From: Prostheceraeus crozeri
Lineage: Eukaryota; Platyhelminthes; Polycladida; Euryleptidae
Length of the DNA: 64,000 bases
NCBI GenBank assembly: GCA_907163375.1
Contig: CAJQUW010007532.1
Coordinates: 57,501-121,500, forward strand
Direction of reading: 5' to 3'
The notes under the pieces were generated by a model. The model searched no databases. It saw only the letters and a program-made list of their open reading frames with translations, and was not told the DNA's origin. Shown piece after piece: positions 24,401-39,400 of this stretch (position 1 is the first letter of the stretch; the number at the start of each line of letters is the position of its first letter). The translations under genes and the position numbers were made by a program.

Positions 24401-27400
24401 GCCCGAAGGGACATTCCAGCGTCAAGCATGCCAATAGCACGCCATCTTTCGGCATCAGACATTTCACGCACTATCTTAAGATCTTAAGATTTTTCACAAA
24501 ACCGTCATTTCCCATAATAAGTCGTTAATTTTATACTTCATGATCGAAGTTCCATTTGAACACATGCTTGCTAAGTAATTCGGTAATAATAATGCTTGCT
24601 TCAGTAATTCAGTCTGAACAATTACGCAATCCCACCACCAGACCGCCGTCGTGCAGATATCTATGTCAATTAGCGTGCGTCCTTCATTCCATGTTCAATC
24701 GAAGCGATTTACTTCGAATTAGCTGGATTTGACAGGTGGTGCGTTTTCAATTGTGCTAAGTGTATCATGATTTTTCTATGTACAGTAGGCTACATGTAGG
24801 AAGTTGTCAGTTGCATTCTTATTGGTTGTCTCATCCGTGTTATTGTCAGTCTTGTCACTTCGTAGAACAGTTGCCAACAGCCATCGAACCTGTGTCTAGT
24901 GCTTGTGCAAATGTCATTCAGTTCTGTGTAATGCTCTCAATAAGAACGGACGAAGCGCCGAGCTGCTAATTACATGCCGAGTTTTCCTTTATTGATTAAT
25001 TGCATCTATCAGTGGGCACCTACAAAAAGAGCATTTATAATTTGCAATGCAGCATATTCATACACCTATTTCGTAGTTATCACTGTTGACAGGTACAATT
25101 TTCTTATGGAAGGAATATGCAGGCTATGCAAATTTCGAATTTTGAAAAGACATTTGAAGATTGTGTTGGAAATCGCAAGCTCGAAATATTATCCTATATT
25201 TCAGATATTTTCTAAGTTTCCACAAACAGATGTAAAGGCAATTCACTGAGATCAGTTACAATTCAAAAGATGCACGTTCATTTTTCTCGTTGCAAATTTG
25301 GTGTATATTCCTTTCGTGCTACTGGTCCACGTTGTTTCAATGAATTACCACTACCTATTCGTCTCTTACCGCCCTATCGACAATTTACTTCAGCCTGTTA
25401 CCAGTATTATTTGCATTACTTCAGAAAGTGACATTTGCATTTCTTCTATTTCTGTGTTATTTATCTCTGCTTATTACTTGTTTGCTCGACAGCAACGAAA
25501 AGAGGTCAACCCTATTGTGTTTCGAGGTTAAATAAAGAAAATTCTTCTTATTATTATGAAGTATGTCGGATATAAAAGGGATCTTATGATACAGAAATTC
25601 ATTTCCTTTGCGCAATTAAAAAAGCGATTTCTTAAGTCTTCCGAAATTTCAATCTGTCGTTAAGAATAACACACAGCTATTTTAACTAGGAATTGCTTTA
25701 AACAAGTAGCAATATTATGAATCTTTCAAATCATAGGCATCGGTGAAAACATTGGATAAAGACAACGACCAACCTACAGTTCAGAGAAGCTATGACCATC
25801 GGATCTCTACAATTTGAAATAAGCATGAAAGACGAATTGCCCAATTTCCAACACTTAAGCTTGCAATGTCATTTCAAAATTTGAAATTTACATGCACTAT
25901 ATCTTTTTTCAATAAATAATTGTACCTGCCGAAGCAGAGATAACTGCGAAATATTGCACAAACATATATAATATCATATAAATGAGACAAATGTATATCT
26001 ACCTATTTTATTTCTATCTTTGATTTACTAAAGTGTGAGTTGCACCAACTTGATACCTCATCTTTTGAGGCTTGTCAGTGGTAATTAAGTGCTATACACG
26101 CAGTTAAGAAACAATTGGTCGTTCATGATTCTAAATCTAATGAAATCAGCCTTGCTCGGGGTTCAGCACAATAAAATGAATTTCAAACATGTGTGGAAGT
26201 TAGTATCTGACAGTTATTTGGTTTATCAGCTTTTAACTCCATGTGTTATTCTGTCTTTATTGCTCAAATCCGAAGCATCAGTCGATTTTATTGAGCATTA
26301 ACGGACCTTGTATGTCAACCATCTTCCTAGCATTAGCAAAATTATCTTGTTATCTCAAAATTTGATCCAAATTAAAAAATGAAGCTTTAAAGTCAGTACT
26401 TATGTCAAGGAGACCAAAGTGGTGTAAGATTTGGTTAAGATATACAAGAATAATAATAATTGATAAGTTTAAGGGTGCCTAGTCGACAAAGGTGGCAATA
26501 CCGACATGATTGGGAACATCCAATTGTGTATTTATGTTAATTAGGATATTTCTACGTGAAATTTCTACATTTACAGAATGATCGAGAATCTGCAAACAGA
26601 TTTCGCATGTTCGCTGTCGTTTCCAAAAATTCGAATGAATGTCCCTTCCCCTCTCTTTATCTTAGTGATTAATATTAGAATGCATCAAAACATGCGAAAT
26701 TTATGTAAAATATTTTGCACATTTTCTTCCGTCTATGCAGCCGCCGTGAAGGCAACACTCTGAATGAACATATCTGCTCTTTAAAAACAATTCTCAAACA
26801 CTGCTTCTTAGTGATTGGCTCTTGTTTATTTCATTTCTATTGAGAGAAGTGCCGTCTTAGCAAATCGTTATAAATTCAATATTCGAATGCGCCCTGTTTG
26901 TTATTCATTGTTCTGCTGCAGTGAATTTATTTACTTGTCCATTAAATGCGTGTTCTCTCACACTGCGATGGCTGGTCGATGTCTCCAAAGCTATAGATCG
27001 AAGATGGCAAACACTGACATCACATTGTCCGGCTTGAATTGTGCCTCAGATGATCTATTACTGCTCTTTCGATAGTGACTTCTTCCACCGAAGTCGAACA
27101 GTCTTTGGATTCCTTTAAAAATATTTGGCAGTAACACCGAAACCTTCTGTAAAAAGTCTACATTGGAATTTCGGTGCTTATGGGTGATCTCCACCTTCCA
27201 CATTTTCAAAATTGTCTAAAATCCGAAGAAATGAATCAATTGTCAGAAATCCAGATGCACTTAGGTGAAAAATTTTCTACCCACAGGCAGAAAGTATGCA
27301 AATTGGACAAATTCCTTTTGAAGATAATAACTTGAAGTGTGATGATGTCAGCAACCTGATGTGATTGAGCGAGGCATACTGAGCAGAGTTCAATACATTC

Positions 27401-30400
27401 ATCGCGCGACAACTCATTAAGTGATATTGACCTAGGTCAGACATCCATAGACTTCATATTTTAAAAAAGGCGCGAGTGGGGTACGATTCGTGGATAGATT
27501 TGAAATAGCAGCCGATGAGACGAAGTGAAAGACAGAACAATGCACACACGAGTTGTGACAATACGTCGAACAGACGAAGTCATAGTAACTTCTGGTGAGA
27601 AGGAAGCCAAGAATGATGGATGTAATCGATCTTTGTTTAATTGGTGATGCCTTTCAGCCGATACCCGCAGGTATCTTCATGCGAATGTTCACAAGTCATG
27701 AACGGAATGACGTATACTCAAGAGGACTGGCAAATTACCGTAAATAACGTAACAGACAGAATCTATGCGCACACGATTAGCATTCTCTCATAAAGAGAAG
27801 AAATAAGACATAATACTGATGAAACAAATGTAAGTAGTAAGAACAGTCAAATCAGAGGAAAGTCAAAAAAGTCCCTGTGGTTAATAATACTGTTTCACGC
27901 TGAAAAAGACTGAACTTTTCGTGTCCACACTGCCTCCTTAACAATGCGTTTTCGTCAACAATGAGAATACGTCTCCAACACGTCCATGGAATCCACGTCG
28001 ATAATACAATATTACAATATTGTTACAATAATAAATATTACAATATTTTGTGTTTGAGTAGAAAATAATCTTAACTACGTACATCTGAAGTTTAGAAGCG
28101 ATTGACTTCTTTGAATGGATTTTAGACTATTTTGAAAACGCGAGGAAGAGAGATCACCTCGAGTAAGTATCGACCAGCGTCTCTGACATTTCGCAAAGTA
28201 ATGCAGTGATTTGTATAATTTCTTGATCAAACACATTTCGATCATTGAAGCCATTAGACCTATTTCTCTCTGATCCATGGGGTCGCCAAGATTCAGTCAC
28301 AGTTGATACGCTTGTTACAAATATCAGAATTTGATGCTCTGGTCATCTAGCAAAAACACGATGAAGAGCATTGATCCACCATCGACCTCATATACATGTA
28401 TCCAACAATCCACACTAACTGGAAGAAATATCGAAGACAACTGGAAACATGGGACATGAGAATCACTGAATCACACATACAAGTCTGAATCAGATGGAAT
28501 AGAGAGAGGGCCATCCTGCTTCAGAAGAAGAATTGCTAGCAAGATAGAGGTGGATACGTCTTCACACACACACACATCTCTAACTCATATCCGCATTTTT
28601 CACACTTTTACTGAGTTCGATATTGAGATTTGCAAGAACAACTCGGTGATCTCTTGCGATGTCACGTTTTGTGGCGTATTTCCAAGCATTGCCTTTTATT
28701 ATTAGATGATTATGTCTCACTGCCACAGTCATACTTTTCAGAAGGTAATCCTCGCTTATCTTATCATCTCTTTTAGAAAACGAAATACATAAATGAACAC
28801 TGTCTATACTCGGAAGCACAAAAGGCACGGAGCCTGTCTTCATGTGGCCGAGTTGATATTTTTTTGCTAAGTGTTTGTACAAGAATGCAGAGTGCACCTA
28901 TTTTAAAAGTCTTCGGTTTGACCCGATAAAGGTTTGAAACAAGGTCTCCCGGACCCAGAGCGAACACCACCTCAAGGCCACAGCTCCGGTCAAATGTTTT
29001 GTTTTTGAGTATACTTGAACTTGCTAAGTCTCTTGTGTTTGTGCCTACTTTTATATCGAAGTTGATGTTCTGAACTCAATCATGTTTCAAATTTCATGGC
29101 ATTCTGATAAATAGTTTCTTTTCTGCAAAAGAAAATGTACGAAAATTGACAAGTGTTTCACAATCCGTAGATATTTCTTGAATTTCTTGTTGGTCTTTTT
29201 TATCATTGAATCAGGATAACCATTGAGTTGGAGAGTTTTATTACCAACAATAAGCGTAGAAAACGAAGTAAAGCAAATTTTGATGGTATATATTTTCCAT
29301 TTCCGAATGTTTCTGAAAAGGTCGACAATCAGATCAAGAATGTATTTCATCGTGAAAATATAAACGTCAGAATCACAAGAAAAAGCAAAACTCTGCGCAG
29401 TGCATTGAAACAAAAAGTAGCTGAACAAAACTGTACACTTGAAAACTGTCCAATCAAAAACAACAGTCTGTGTTTCACAATCCGTAGATATTTCTTGAAT
29501 TTTACCATTGGATTCCAATAGGATTCCTTCAACCTTACCTATAACTGAAAGCGACTGGCTGTGACACTTAGGAATTTGATTTTTGTATTCAGCGTTTCGA
29601 TATCTACAAATCCATGCCCTTTGTGCGCGAATTTAGGAAGATTGTGTCAGTAGCTCCTGTCTTAAAAAGATCGCAACGTTCCAGTTAAAAGTCTGACCAT
29701 GTCAGCACGGCCGAAGCCCCAATATGGGGTAGTAAGCCATCACATTACAGAGCATACGAGTAAGAAAATGAACTTTTCAATCGTTACGAATCATTCAGAT
29801 ACTATAAGTAGCTCATGCGCTACAAGCCACTCAAAATAGGAAAGTGCTTTTTAGAATTTAGGAAACACCGCTCACAGGATTCAAGGTTTTTGAAAACAGA
29901 AATCAGTTGAGTTGATTATAGGTCACTATTCAACACGTCAAAATCAGAAAGGAACCTGTCTTTACTTTCAACTTAGTAACGAGTTCAAAAAGTGACCGGA
30001 TAACTATTTTGAACAGGGCAAACGTCTATAACATAGATAACATCGCTAAAAAATGCATACTACAGTATACAAGATGATTGAAGGCCAACAAATCATGAAG
30101 GGGAGACAACTTGTATACTGCAGTGCATCCTAACTGTTTTCTATCTATAGCAGATGATGAGCAAATGACTTTATTTCAAGAAAATGTCGCTTTAATATAG
30201 TTCCACGTGAAGCGTTGCCAATTCCGTCTCCGGATTGTAAAATATTGCAGCAAGTGTACACGCACGCGACAGCGAACTATTCAACAAGCAAATGTGATAT
30301 TCTAGCATTGATGCAACTTTTTTTGAAAATAATAATAATAATAATATGCATTTTTATTTCCAGTAATTAAAAATCGTAGTGTACAAGCAATACAAGGTAA

Positions 30401-33400
30401 TTAAGGTAATGAAATTAACATCGTATGGAAGACATAAAGATCGTTCATAGGCAATCACAGTATATGGAAAGTTAAGGAAGAACGTCAAAGACGACGAATG
30501 TGGCGTTCATTCTCCCATTTTGAGGTTTTAATAAAGAATGTGTTGCTGCGTCTTGTGGTTTTCACTGTAAGCATAATGATCCTTCTGGAAGAAGAGACAG
30601 GAGGCACAAGAGGGTTCAAAATGTGTGATGGGGACTTGGCAAGCGAAAGGAGTTTCAAAGAAGCGCACTTTCTTCTACTAGAGATAGGTTCGAAGTGATG
30701 ACTTGAGCACTCTTTGTAATCCCTGCCGCACAAGATTCGATGAAAACGATTTTGAATTCTTTCCAGCTTAAGTGATTTTTCTGTCGATAGTTCAGCTAGC
30801 AACGGTGAGCAATACTCCAAAATCGATCGCACAATTGCGATGAAAGCGTTGATTAACGATGCCTCACAAACGTCATTTTGTTTAAGCACACGGATGATGA
30901 ATAATCTTCTTGCTGCGGTTCTTACGGTTCTGCGGTTCTTGCTGCGGCATTGATGTGGGTATTCCAATTATTGTTCGGGTCAAAAATCACACCAAGGATT
31001 TTCAGCTCTCCCACCAGGGGAATATTCGACAGACGTATAGGAGTAAAGCTTGGAGGACGTTCAATTGCCAACATTTTGCACTTATATCAGATTTTTTATC
31101 ATAAGGTCATCTTGCTTTCTTCTAATCATGCATGTGTAGACTTCTTCAGTGTACTTTTACACTAAGTTTTCAAATATTGAAAGAATCACAACATTCTTTA
31201 AATAAATCTCAACTCAAAGAAGAATGAACTTTTGTTTACTTCTGAACGTCGCTGAAATAAAGCGCAAAATTTATTAAATCCTATTAAATTAATTTGTCAC
31301 ATGACTCGATAACGATCCAAGTTTGATCCTAAATGTCGGTTCGTGCGACCCACAAACTGCAACAGGCATGTATAAACGTCTTTGAATCAGTTTAGCAACA
31401 CAAATAATTCTCTGCTATGGTTGAGTTCATGCACGCACGCAAATTCACAACAACAAACTATGTAATTTAAAGAGAGGTGGGCGTAAGTCTTTGATTTTCT
31501 CACTTTTAGTCACTCGGCAGCTGTTATTAATGTTTTCACGAGGAGGAAATGCACAGATGTTCAATTCTCATCAAATCTTTCACATAAAGCAGTGGTCACG
31601 CAACTCTCCTTTCATTTCATTTATAAGGTTCTTCATATTTGTCTTCATTCATTCGTCTTGATGATAATTACTTGCATGATGAAACACAAACCATTAAAAC
31701 GAGATATAATAACAACATCCCCAGCCAAACCTCTCTTGAGTACTAATAAACGGAGAAATATTGCAAGTATTTGATTTGGCGATTAAACAAAAATGTTACT
31801 TGAGAGGTTCATGTAGAAATCAATTTGATATATTTCACTGCAATCTCAGATATCTATGTAGGCTTTCCTTCCGCTGAATAGGAAACCTATCCAGAGTTGC
31901 CACCAATAGTTATTTACGCAACTAGTGCAAAATATCCATCTTTATTGCTTTCTTCGAGGTCAACATATCCATGCACAAGCCCGAAGGGCGAGGGCATAGA
32001 ATGTTGATCGAGAAGAAAGCAAAAGATGGATATCTTTGCACGAGTTGTGTAGGTAATTTTATTTTTCACCGATATCATGACCATTATGACCAATCTAATT
32101 CTATGGTGAAATAATAAGCGGGTTTTATATAATTCAATCGCATATATCTATATACAATATGCATATATCTATATCAATCAACCAGTGCAATAACAAAAAT
32201 ATTACTGCACACCCGTGCAGTAATCTGCGTTACATGTAAAATAAAGTGACAGGATATCTACATTATACGCACGGTGAAAAATAAAGATATTTAATTGTTT
32301 AAAAGGGATAGATGAGAAATAGATGCCTAAATTTGAACCCATTTTAGTACGGTCCTTATCGTGGCAAAAAGCATTACGACAATGGTGCAAAATTGCTGTT
32401 TTGTCGGCTGTGCGATGTACGATGCGCCAAAAAGCCTTGGAAATGGCATATGATATAAAGCGTAATTCACTGATATTATATGATAAGTTTCAAGAACATT
32501 CATTCAGTAGTTTCTCTGAAAAAAATTGCTGAAGATGAGAGCGGTAATACAGCAATTTAGTGAAGTACTATCAATGCAAGTGGAAGAAAAAATACTCACA
32601 TGAAGACAGATGGGGTATCAATTGATAAACACTCAACTCCCCCTGTAGAATTCATGACTATTAACAATTTCAGTGAGAATCTGAATATTATACTCAGGAA
32701 TTGGTTATTAATAAGGCTCACCCATGGCAACAACGCTCTGCGAGTTATTCACCAGGCTGAAACTACAAAATGGATCTATATATTGCAAATAATAAAAAGA
32801 GGGCATTTTAAGACAACTGGAATCGATCATCCCATGTCTGTCAATGTCAAAGATGTTGCCAATGTGCATTGTATAGCATAAGTAATATATGTTGTTTGCT
32901 TTTATTTGCTTAAGCCAATTTTATATCAAATATTCTGATAATTCATGTTCATTTTTTCTGTTGTATCAGGTAATTTCTTACCGTAAAATTACATATACAC
33001 GTCAGATTATTGCCAAGTTTGGCACAGCAACGATATGCATGTACAACCATGGCCAGGCTCCGTACTTATTACAAACAAACAATCTAACAGCATGATCACA
33101 AGTAAAGACATTTTCTGTTCAGAAAAGTCATTTAGTCATGTATTTGGTGAATTGTAAGTGAACTTTACTCTGCTTTCATCTAAAAATGAAACATTTGTTT
33201 TCATTTGTATTATTCCCATGGAGCAAGTACATTAGGTAGAGTGGTAACTCCGCATTTATTAAATCCCCAATGTGTGTACACTTTCGATTTAATTAAATGA
33301 ACTCGAGGTGAATGCATTTGGAATTGTTCCCAATTGTGAGATATGCACATTTATGTAGCTTTGAAGAAATTACAACGGAATTGATAGCAATACAGACGGA

Positions 33401-36400
33401 ATGATGGTATTTTGCAGATTCTCACTGTCATGACAGCCTTAGAGAGATAATATTTGTTAAATTAACAACTCGATGACTTGTATTGATTTCATGCTGAACC
33501 TCAAGAGAATCTTCTTAAGTGTGATCATATCATAAGCAAGAATGGTAGAGCAAAATGACAGAATCAAAGACAATGAATTCAATTAACTTTGAAAGATGCA
33601 AATGGGTCCACATCACCATTCAGATTCAAGAAGTGAAGCATTAATTAAGTGAATTATAAATTCATGACGATGAAAATTGAAATAAAAACATGAAATTGCA
33701 GTCAAGAAAGCACAATAAGATCGTGATTTTTTCATGAAGACTTCCATTATAATGCCGTTCATTTGATTTCCTTGATCATCAGCATAATTTCCGCTTAGCT
33801 ACGATGCCTGCTAGTAAATATTCATTCCTCATGATATCCAACTTGTTTCATACTACTTATAAAGGGGGCGTCATGTCGGTAGTATATAAATTGGCAAAGA
33901 ATTTAGCTTTTTCAAAACTGCTCACATATTTTTTTTTGGACCGCAGGAACGCAATCTCCGCAAAAAGCTGAATCTTTTGATATAAAAATTTTCACTGTAT
34001 ACAGATACTTTTTGAGTCAACACTCTGCCTACATATACTTAATCTATGATTATTCCTATGTAACATGCGCTCTTCACGTCTAATAATCAACTGACATCAA
34101 ATAATGCAATGAAGTCTAATTGAAAGAATTGTATCAGCAGTACTCTTATTTACAACTGCGTTTTGCAAAACATCTGAAAAAGTAGTATTTGTTGCAATTT
34201 GGACGTTGTTTTTAGACACTTATAGAAACTTCTTGACTTACTATCAAAATGCGTTTTAGTTCTGTAATTACTAAAAAGAGGTAATGAAAAGGAATAAATG
34301 TTGCTCGCTTGCAAATATTTTCAAATTCATGCAATATCAGCTGATTTTCACTAGTTTCGTTGCGCACAAGGTAAAAACACGTCTATTTCCTATATAGCCC
34401 TTTATAATAGTAAATATCTTTGGTTACCACTCATTTCCAAAATCCAAATACCGGAAATATCCCGGATTTCCTGTAGCTATAAATGATGACTGTTATGAAA
34501 ACTATGTTTTCCTATATGTTGTGATAACTATGTTCTCGATGGTTTGATTTTGCATATTCAACACTTGTGTTGTTTCATATATGCTATTTGATCAAGATAT
34601 ATTCCTTTGTGTTTATGTTTGTGACATTTACTTCAAATTTTGAATTTTGTACTTGCCCATCAATGCTGTGATCTGACCATAAAACTTTGGGTTTGTTTCT
34701 CTTTTGGAATGTATGAATTCATTACCATGACTAATACCACATAAAATAATCGCAGCCTTGTTTGTAGTTGTATATGCGCAATTCACTTAATTGCTACTTA
34801 ATTAGTACATGAAAGAAAAAGAACGAAATGATTTTGTTAATCATCTCAAGAGTCGAACAAGAATTCCTAGAAGATCAATGTGTTCAAGTGCCTAATTATA
34901 GAATCCAGGGCGTCTATTTCTAAAATGATTTATATGGAGGCCTTGCACTGAAGGGGCCTGTTAATTGTATTATCAGCTGACAATTATCGCTGTTTTTATT
35001 ATCACATGCGTTTTCATGAGTGGGGGCTTTTATTAGAAATAATATAAGAATGTACATGTAATGAATACTACATGAGATGACAAAACTTATGTATAATTAC
35101 GTAGTGTGTAATTGTGTGGATCGTCACGATTGTTAATATACACAGAAAACACATGGAAAACAAGTCGATTAAGTATAGCGACTCTACATACGAAAATTTG
35201 ATAAATATTAGCAAACTGAAAACAATGATTGCGAACCCCATGTAGGAAAAGTAATAAGATACTTTAGAAGAATTTTTACGTCACTACTCCTCATACATGG
35301 GGCTCGGACGGTGCTGACACAGTCAGACTTATGGAGCGTTGTAGTACCCTTCTTGCCGACTTCCAATGACATCTTCGGGGCTCGACCTCTGGACCAAAAG
35401 ATCGCTAGGCCAAGCACTTAACCACTGTGCCACGGAGACCACAAATAAATAAATAATAGGTAGAAAATAAATCAAAACAATAGCCTGTGTGTGCATCTAT
35501 CGTCTTTTCGCTCCAATTTCTTTCTGAAGCTTCAGCACTGCTTCTTTGAGTGTCTTGGGTCTAGTTGTAAGCGCATGAGTCACCTGAAATAGCGTAGCTG
35601 ACCCATTGACAATAGCTTCTTCGGCCAAAGTATATGCCTTCTCTTCTAACTTCTCGATGTCAGACGACATAGAATGTTTCGGTCTCTCGAGAACTCCCAC
35701 CTCTTCCTTTTTTCTGCCTGTACATTTAGCCTCTTCCTTTCTCAAGTTCGTCTTTGCATCTTTGATGTGACATATCTACGCTCTTCAGTATGCGAGAATG
35801 AATCTCTCGTATCTGAAATTTTTTGAGTATTTACTACTATTGATTTCTCTACCTCCAACGGACATAATATGATCTTTGATGATAGATCAAATTCGAAATA
35901 GATCTTCGATGAGAGATCAAATTCTCAGGGAGAAGGTTCACCTTCGACGTCACCTTCTTCAAAGAAAAGCTTTGTTCAACGCTCGCCTGACCATGGCTCA
36001 GTAGAAGAAATCGCTTAACAACAAACCACAGGTTAGTGATAGTTATCGCACTCTAGGATTCGTCGAGACCGAAGGTCGAGACGAAGCCTAGAGTGCGATA
36101 ACTACCTTATTGCTTGATAGCGCGGCGGAGACGATTTGCACGGTTTCAGCACGCTGTCATACTTTTACACTTCAATCAACCATTTAGAAAATTAAGTAGA
36201 GCGAACGCTTCAATCTATTCATCTTGTCAAAACTGTTAATCAATCTGAAACAGAGCTACCGATAGAACGCTAAGTTCGCATCATCATAGCGTCAACCATT
36301 GATAACAATTATTCGATTTCTATGGCTTAGAATAGAAATGTAATGGTTTACCAATTGCTCCATTATAGAGTTCTAAAAGATAGCGCTATCTTAGCGTTGT

Positions 36401-39400
36401 CAAAGCGTTGTTTATCAAAATATTTCGCAAGTGTTTCAGATTAATTGTGTGAAAAAAACAATCTCTCCCTTTGTTTGACGTACATCGATTTTAAAAACAT
36501 TTTTCAAAAAATCACCCAATCAAAAATTTCAAAAAATCAACAAAAAGGGGTGATTTTTTGAAAAAAAAATTTAAAATAGATTTACGTCAAACAAAGGGAG
36601 CGATTGTTTTTTTCACACAATTATGAGTAACCTCCCGTACTGACGAACTATGAAAATGTTTCAGATTAGCTCTATGCTTAATGCAGACATTAAATAATAG
36701 ACTAGAATAACTTTTGCGATGATACTTGGGCTAACCATTGTAAATCTCACCGTCAGAACGCTAAGTTAGCGTCTTTATAGCGCAATCTTTCATGAAACGA
36801 CGCTACGTAAATTAGAATGAGAGTTGGAGTAGAACTTTTTGACAATAAATGGCAGAGAAAGCGATTTTCATTTATGATTTGTATGGACTGTTTTAGCTCG
36901 AATCAGGCAATTTGTTGTTTACTCAGCGTATTATGGACAATGACTTTTCATCTGATAAATAATCAATACATAAATAAGAGTTGAAAGTGCAGTTATTGAA
37001 GACTGAGCTTGCTTTTGACATTAATTCAATAAACGCATCTCATGGCCACTATGAAATGATTAGTGGCAGGTGCATCTAAGTGAAAATGCGTGCGATTTAT
37101 GTGCCGCTATTGTGCATTGCATGAAGCTTAATTTCCATTCTAGAGGTTTTATTGGTGTCAATTTCTATGGACAGAAGTCTGTAAAACAGTGTGTCGAGGT
37201 CCTTCTCGTTGTCCGATAGCTGTGCGGCCTTTGTCAATTCGGACAAGACGGAGACATCGCATGGTTTTTCCTGAATTCGCGCGGTACATTATCGCCGTTT
37301 TCCACTGGTGTGACACGATTACTGATGAAAATTTGCGCATCTTACGTTTCAGACTGTCACTGTCTTTTGTTATCATCACAGAAGGGTCTAGGCATTCCGA
37401 ATTGCGAACCAGTGAATAATTCAGCGGAGTTTTCACTTGACATTTCTGTAGAAATACTATGATAAACTTCTTGCATTCTTCGTTAAACATCAAATGTTGT
37501 AGCGATCTACCATGACATGCCTTTTATGGCATCCAAAGTCACAAATCCAAAGTTAATTTGCACTCGGAGAATTTCATTGTCTTTCAAGTCCAGTTTCAAC
37601 AGATGATCCCTCTTGGCATTCATTACAAGATCACACTTGACGACTTCAGTCAGCTAGGCAGCCAACAATGTCAACTAAATTGACAAAGCAAATAAAACAG
37701 ACGAGATGGCTGTATAGCAAAAACACTAATATCTAATCAGATTTTTCACTTGGAAGATGAAATGTAATAGAAATATACCCAGATTTTCCCTTGCCATAGG
37801 CAAATTTGCATCAATCTACATCTACAGGTACTTCAGACTGTGTATTAGATGATAAGTGTGCGGAAACGTGTTTTTGATAGAGATGCTTGGATTTATATGC
37901 ATATTCACATGAGAGTATTTGCAAAAATGCTTCGCTTATTGATGGAAAGAATGAAAACTTGTGTCCTAACTTATAGAAATCTTTATCAATTTGCACTCTA
38001 CAGCTACTTAGGTAAGTTATCTACAAGACAAGGGTGCATCAGCGCGTTTTCGGCCTAGCGGATTGAACAGCTATGCGTTTTCACGAGACGGTAGTTGCAG
38101 AAAGTAAACTCGCAAATTTGTGGCTTAACTTGTAGAAATCTGCATCTGCAGATAGCTACAAGTATTGTTGAAATAGTGACTGAAAAATCTAACCGCTTGG
38201 AAAGGTTATATTTCAGAAAACATGGCTAATATTGGTGAGAGCCATGCGGAGGGTGAATGCAGCTAGTCAGACAAAGCTACAGCGCTTCATTTTGATTGGC
38301 TGTCACAGATCTATATCTGCGATTTCATTGGAGTAAGCGTGCATTATATTTCGAAAAGACTCGTGACTTCAAGTGGAAAGTTCAAGGTGTTCCACTAACC
38401 AGATTTTCCTAGATTTGTGATATGTTGATAAGGGATTTTTTTCTCTACAAGATAAACCCAAACTTGAAACTATTGCAATTTGTGGCGGGTTACACTGTAA
38501 TTCGCTGTAGATTGCCTGGACTATACACTGTCATGGCAATTATTACTTCCTTTACAATAATTATCCAACTATTCAAATTTGAAAAATTGAAAAGATCTCA
38601 TATCTCGGACTAATTCTCAATATCCCCTAAATCCCGGAAAAATCCCGAAAGGTGGCATTCCTGCCTATCTGGCTTCCCTAATTTGATAGGACCCATCAAA
38701 TGAAAGATTAAGTAAATAGAACGTGCAATCGTGATTTCCATGATAGATAGAGGTGGGACCTCAATGGTATAATATGAGCATCTCGTGAAAATGGACAGAA
38801 ATTTTTTTCCGGTACCCTTTGCTTTCTTCACTTCTACTTTTAATTGCTTTTTAGTAGCATGATCTACTTTCTTTGTCTTTGACAGAGGATGAATCCTTTG
38901 GTATATGTTCATATGCATGTACATTGCATGCATTTTTTCTGTCCGATCACAGAGCAGAATGGAGTTAAACTATTGTTTGCAGGTTGTATGATTTTCTAAT
39001 TTTCAGTCACCTGAAGAAGACCAGCTAGAGCGATAAACGACATCTGCTTACATAAGTTCATCGTCTGACCTGTCTTTAATCGAAGGACGAACGCCTACAT
39101 ACACGGATGAGTGAGCCGAGACAAAGTTCTGAAGTATTGTTGCAACAATCTGGTCTTAATTGAGATATTTCCGACTAGGGGTTAGAAATGGGGTCCAGCT
39201 GTACGGTTAGCAAGTAAATTAGACATTGAAACACTTCTCTGTAAATACTGGACTTCACGTCATCGATGATCCACAACATAAGGAGTCGTGGCATCAAGAA
39301 ATAGCTATCATCTGATTCTGTTCAATGTGCAAAACCCGAAAGGGAGACTTCGCCAACAACCAACGCAATTAGTTAAATAATATGCAATAAATATTATGTA

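Larger units (their letters stand above)
22884..25004. mobile_element. Large inverted-repeat element containing a nested Tc1 copy
   Basis: The outer arms at about 22884-23000 and 24890-25004 are inverted copies over more than 110 bp; both include AATAAAGGAAAACTCG and ATTGAGAGCATTACAC in matching order. Removing the Tc1 element at 23235-24762 leaves a host element of about 590 bp. The left arm also contains a near-duplicate of the Tc1 target region (AACATATCATGACTTTTC against AACATA-TCATGATTTTTC), so the host is internally repetitive. It is non-autonomous and its superfamily is not determined. Confidence 0.78.

Noticed and set aside
28580-28970. Possible protein-coding gene on the minus strand
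   Set aside because: Two overlapping frames of modest length with no recognised domain, no splice logic and no second copy in the window.
32323-32532. THAP-domain transposase start
   Set aside because: One frame has a CxxxxC pair near a methionine but none of the later THAP residues; too weak.
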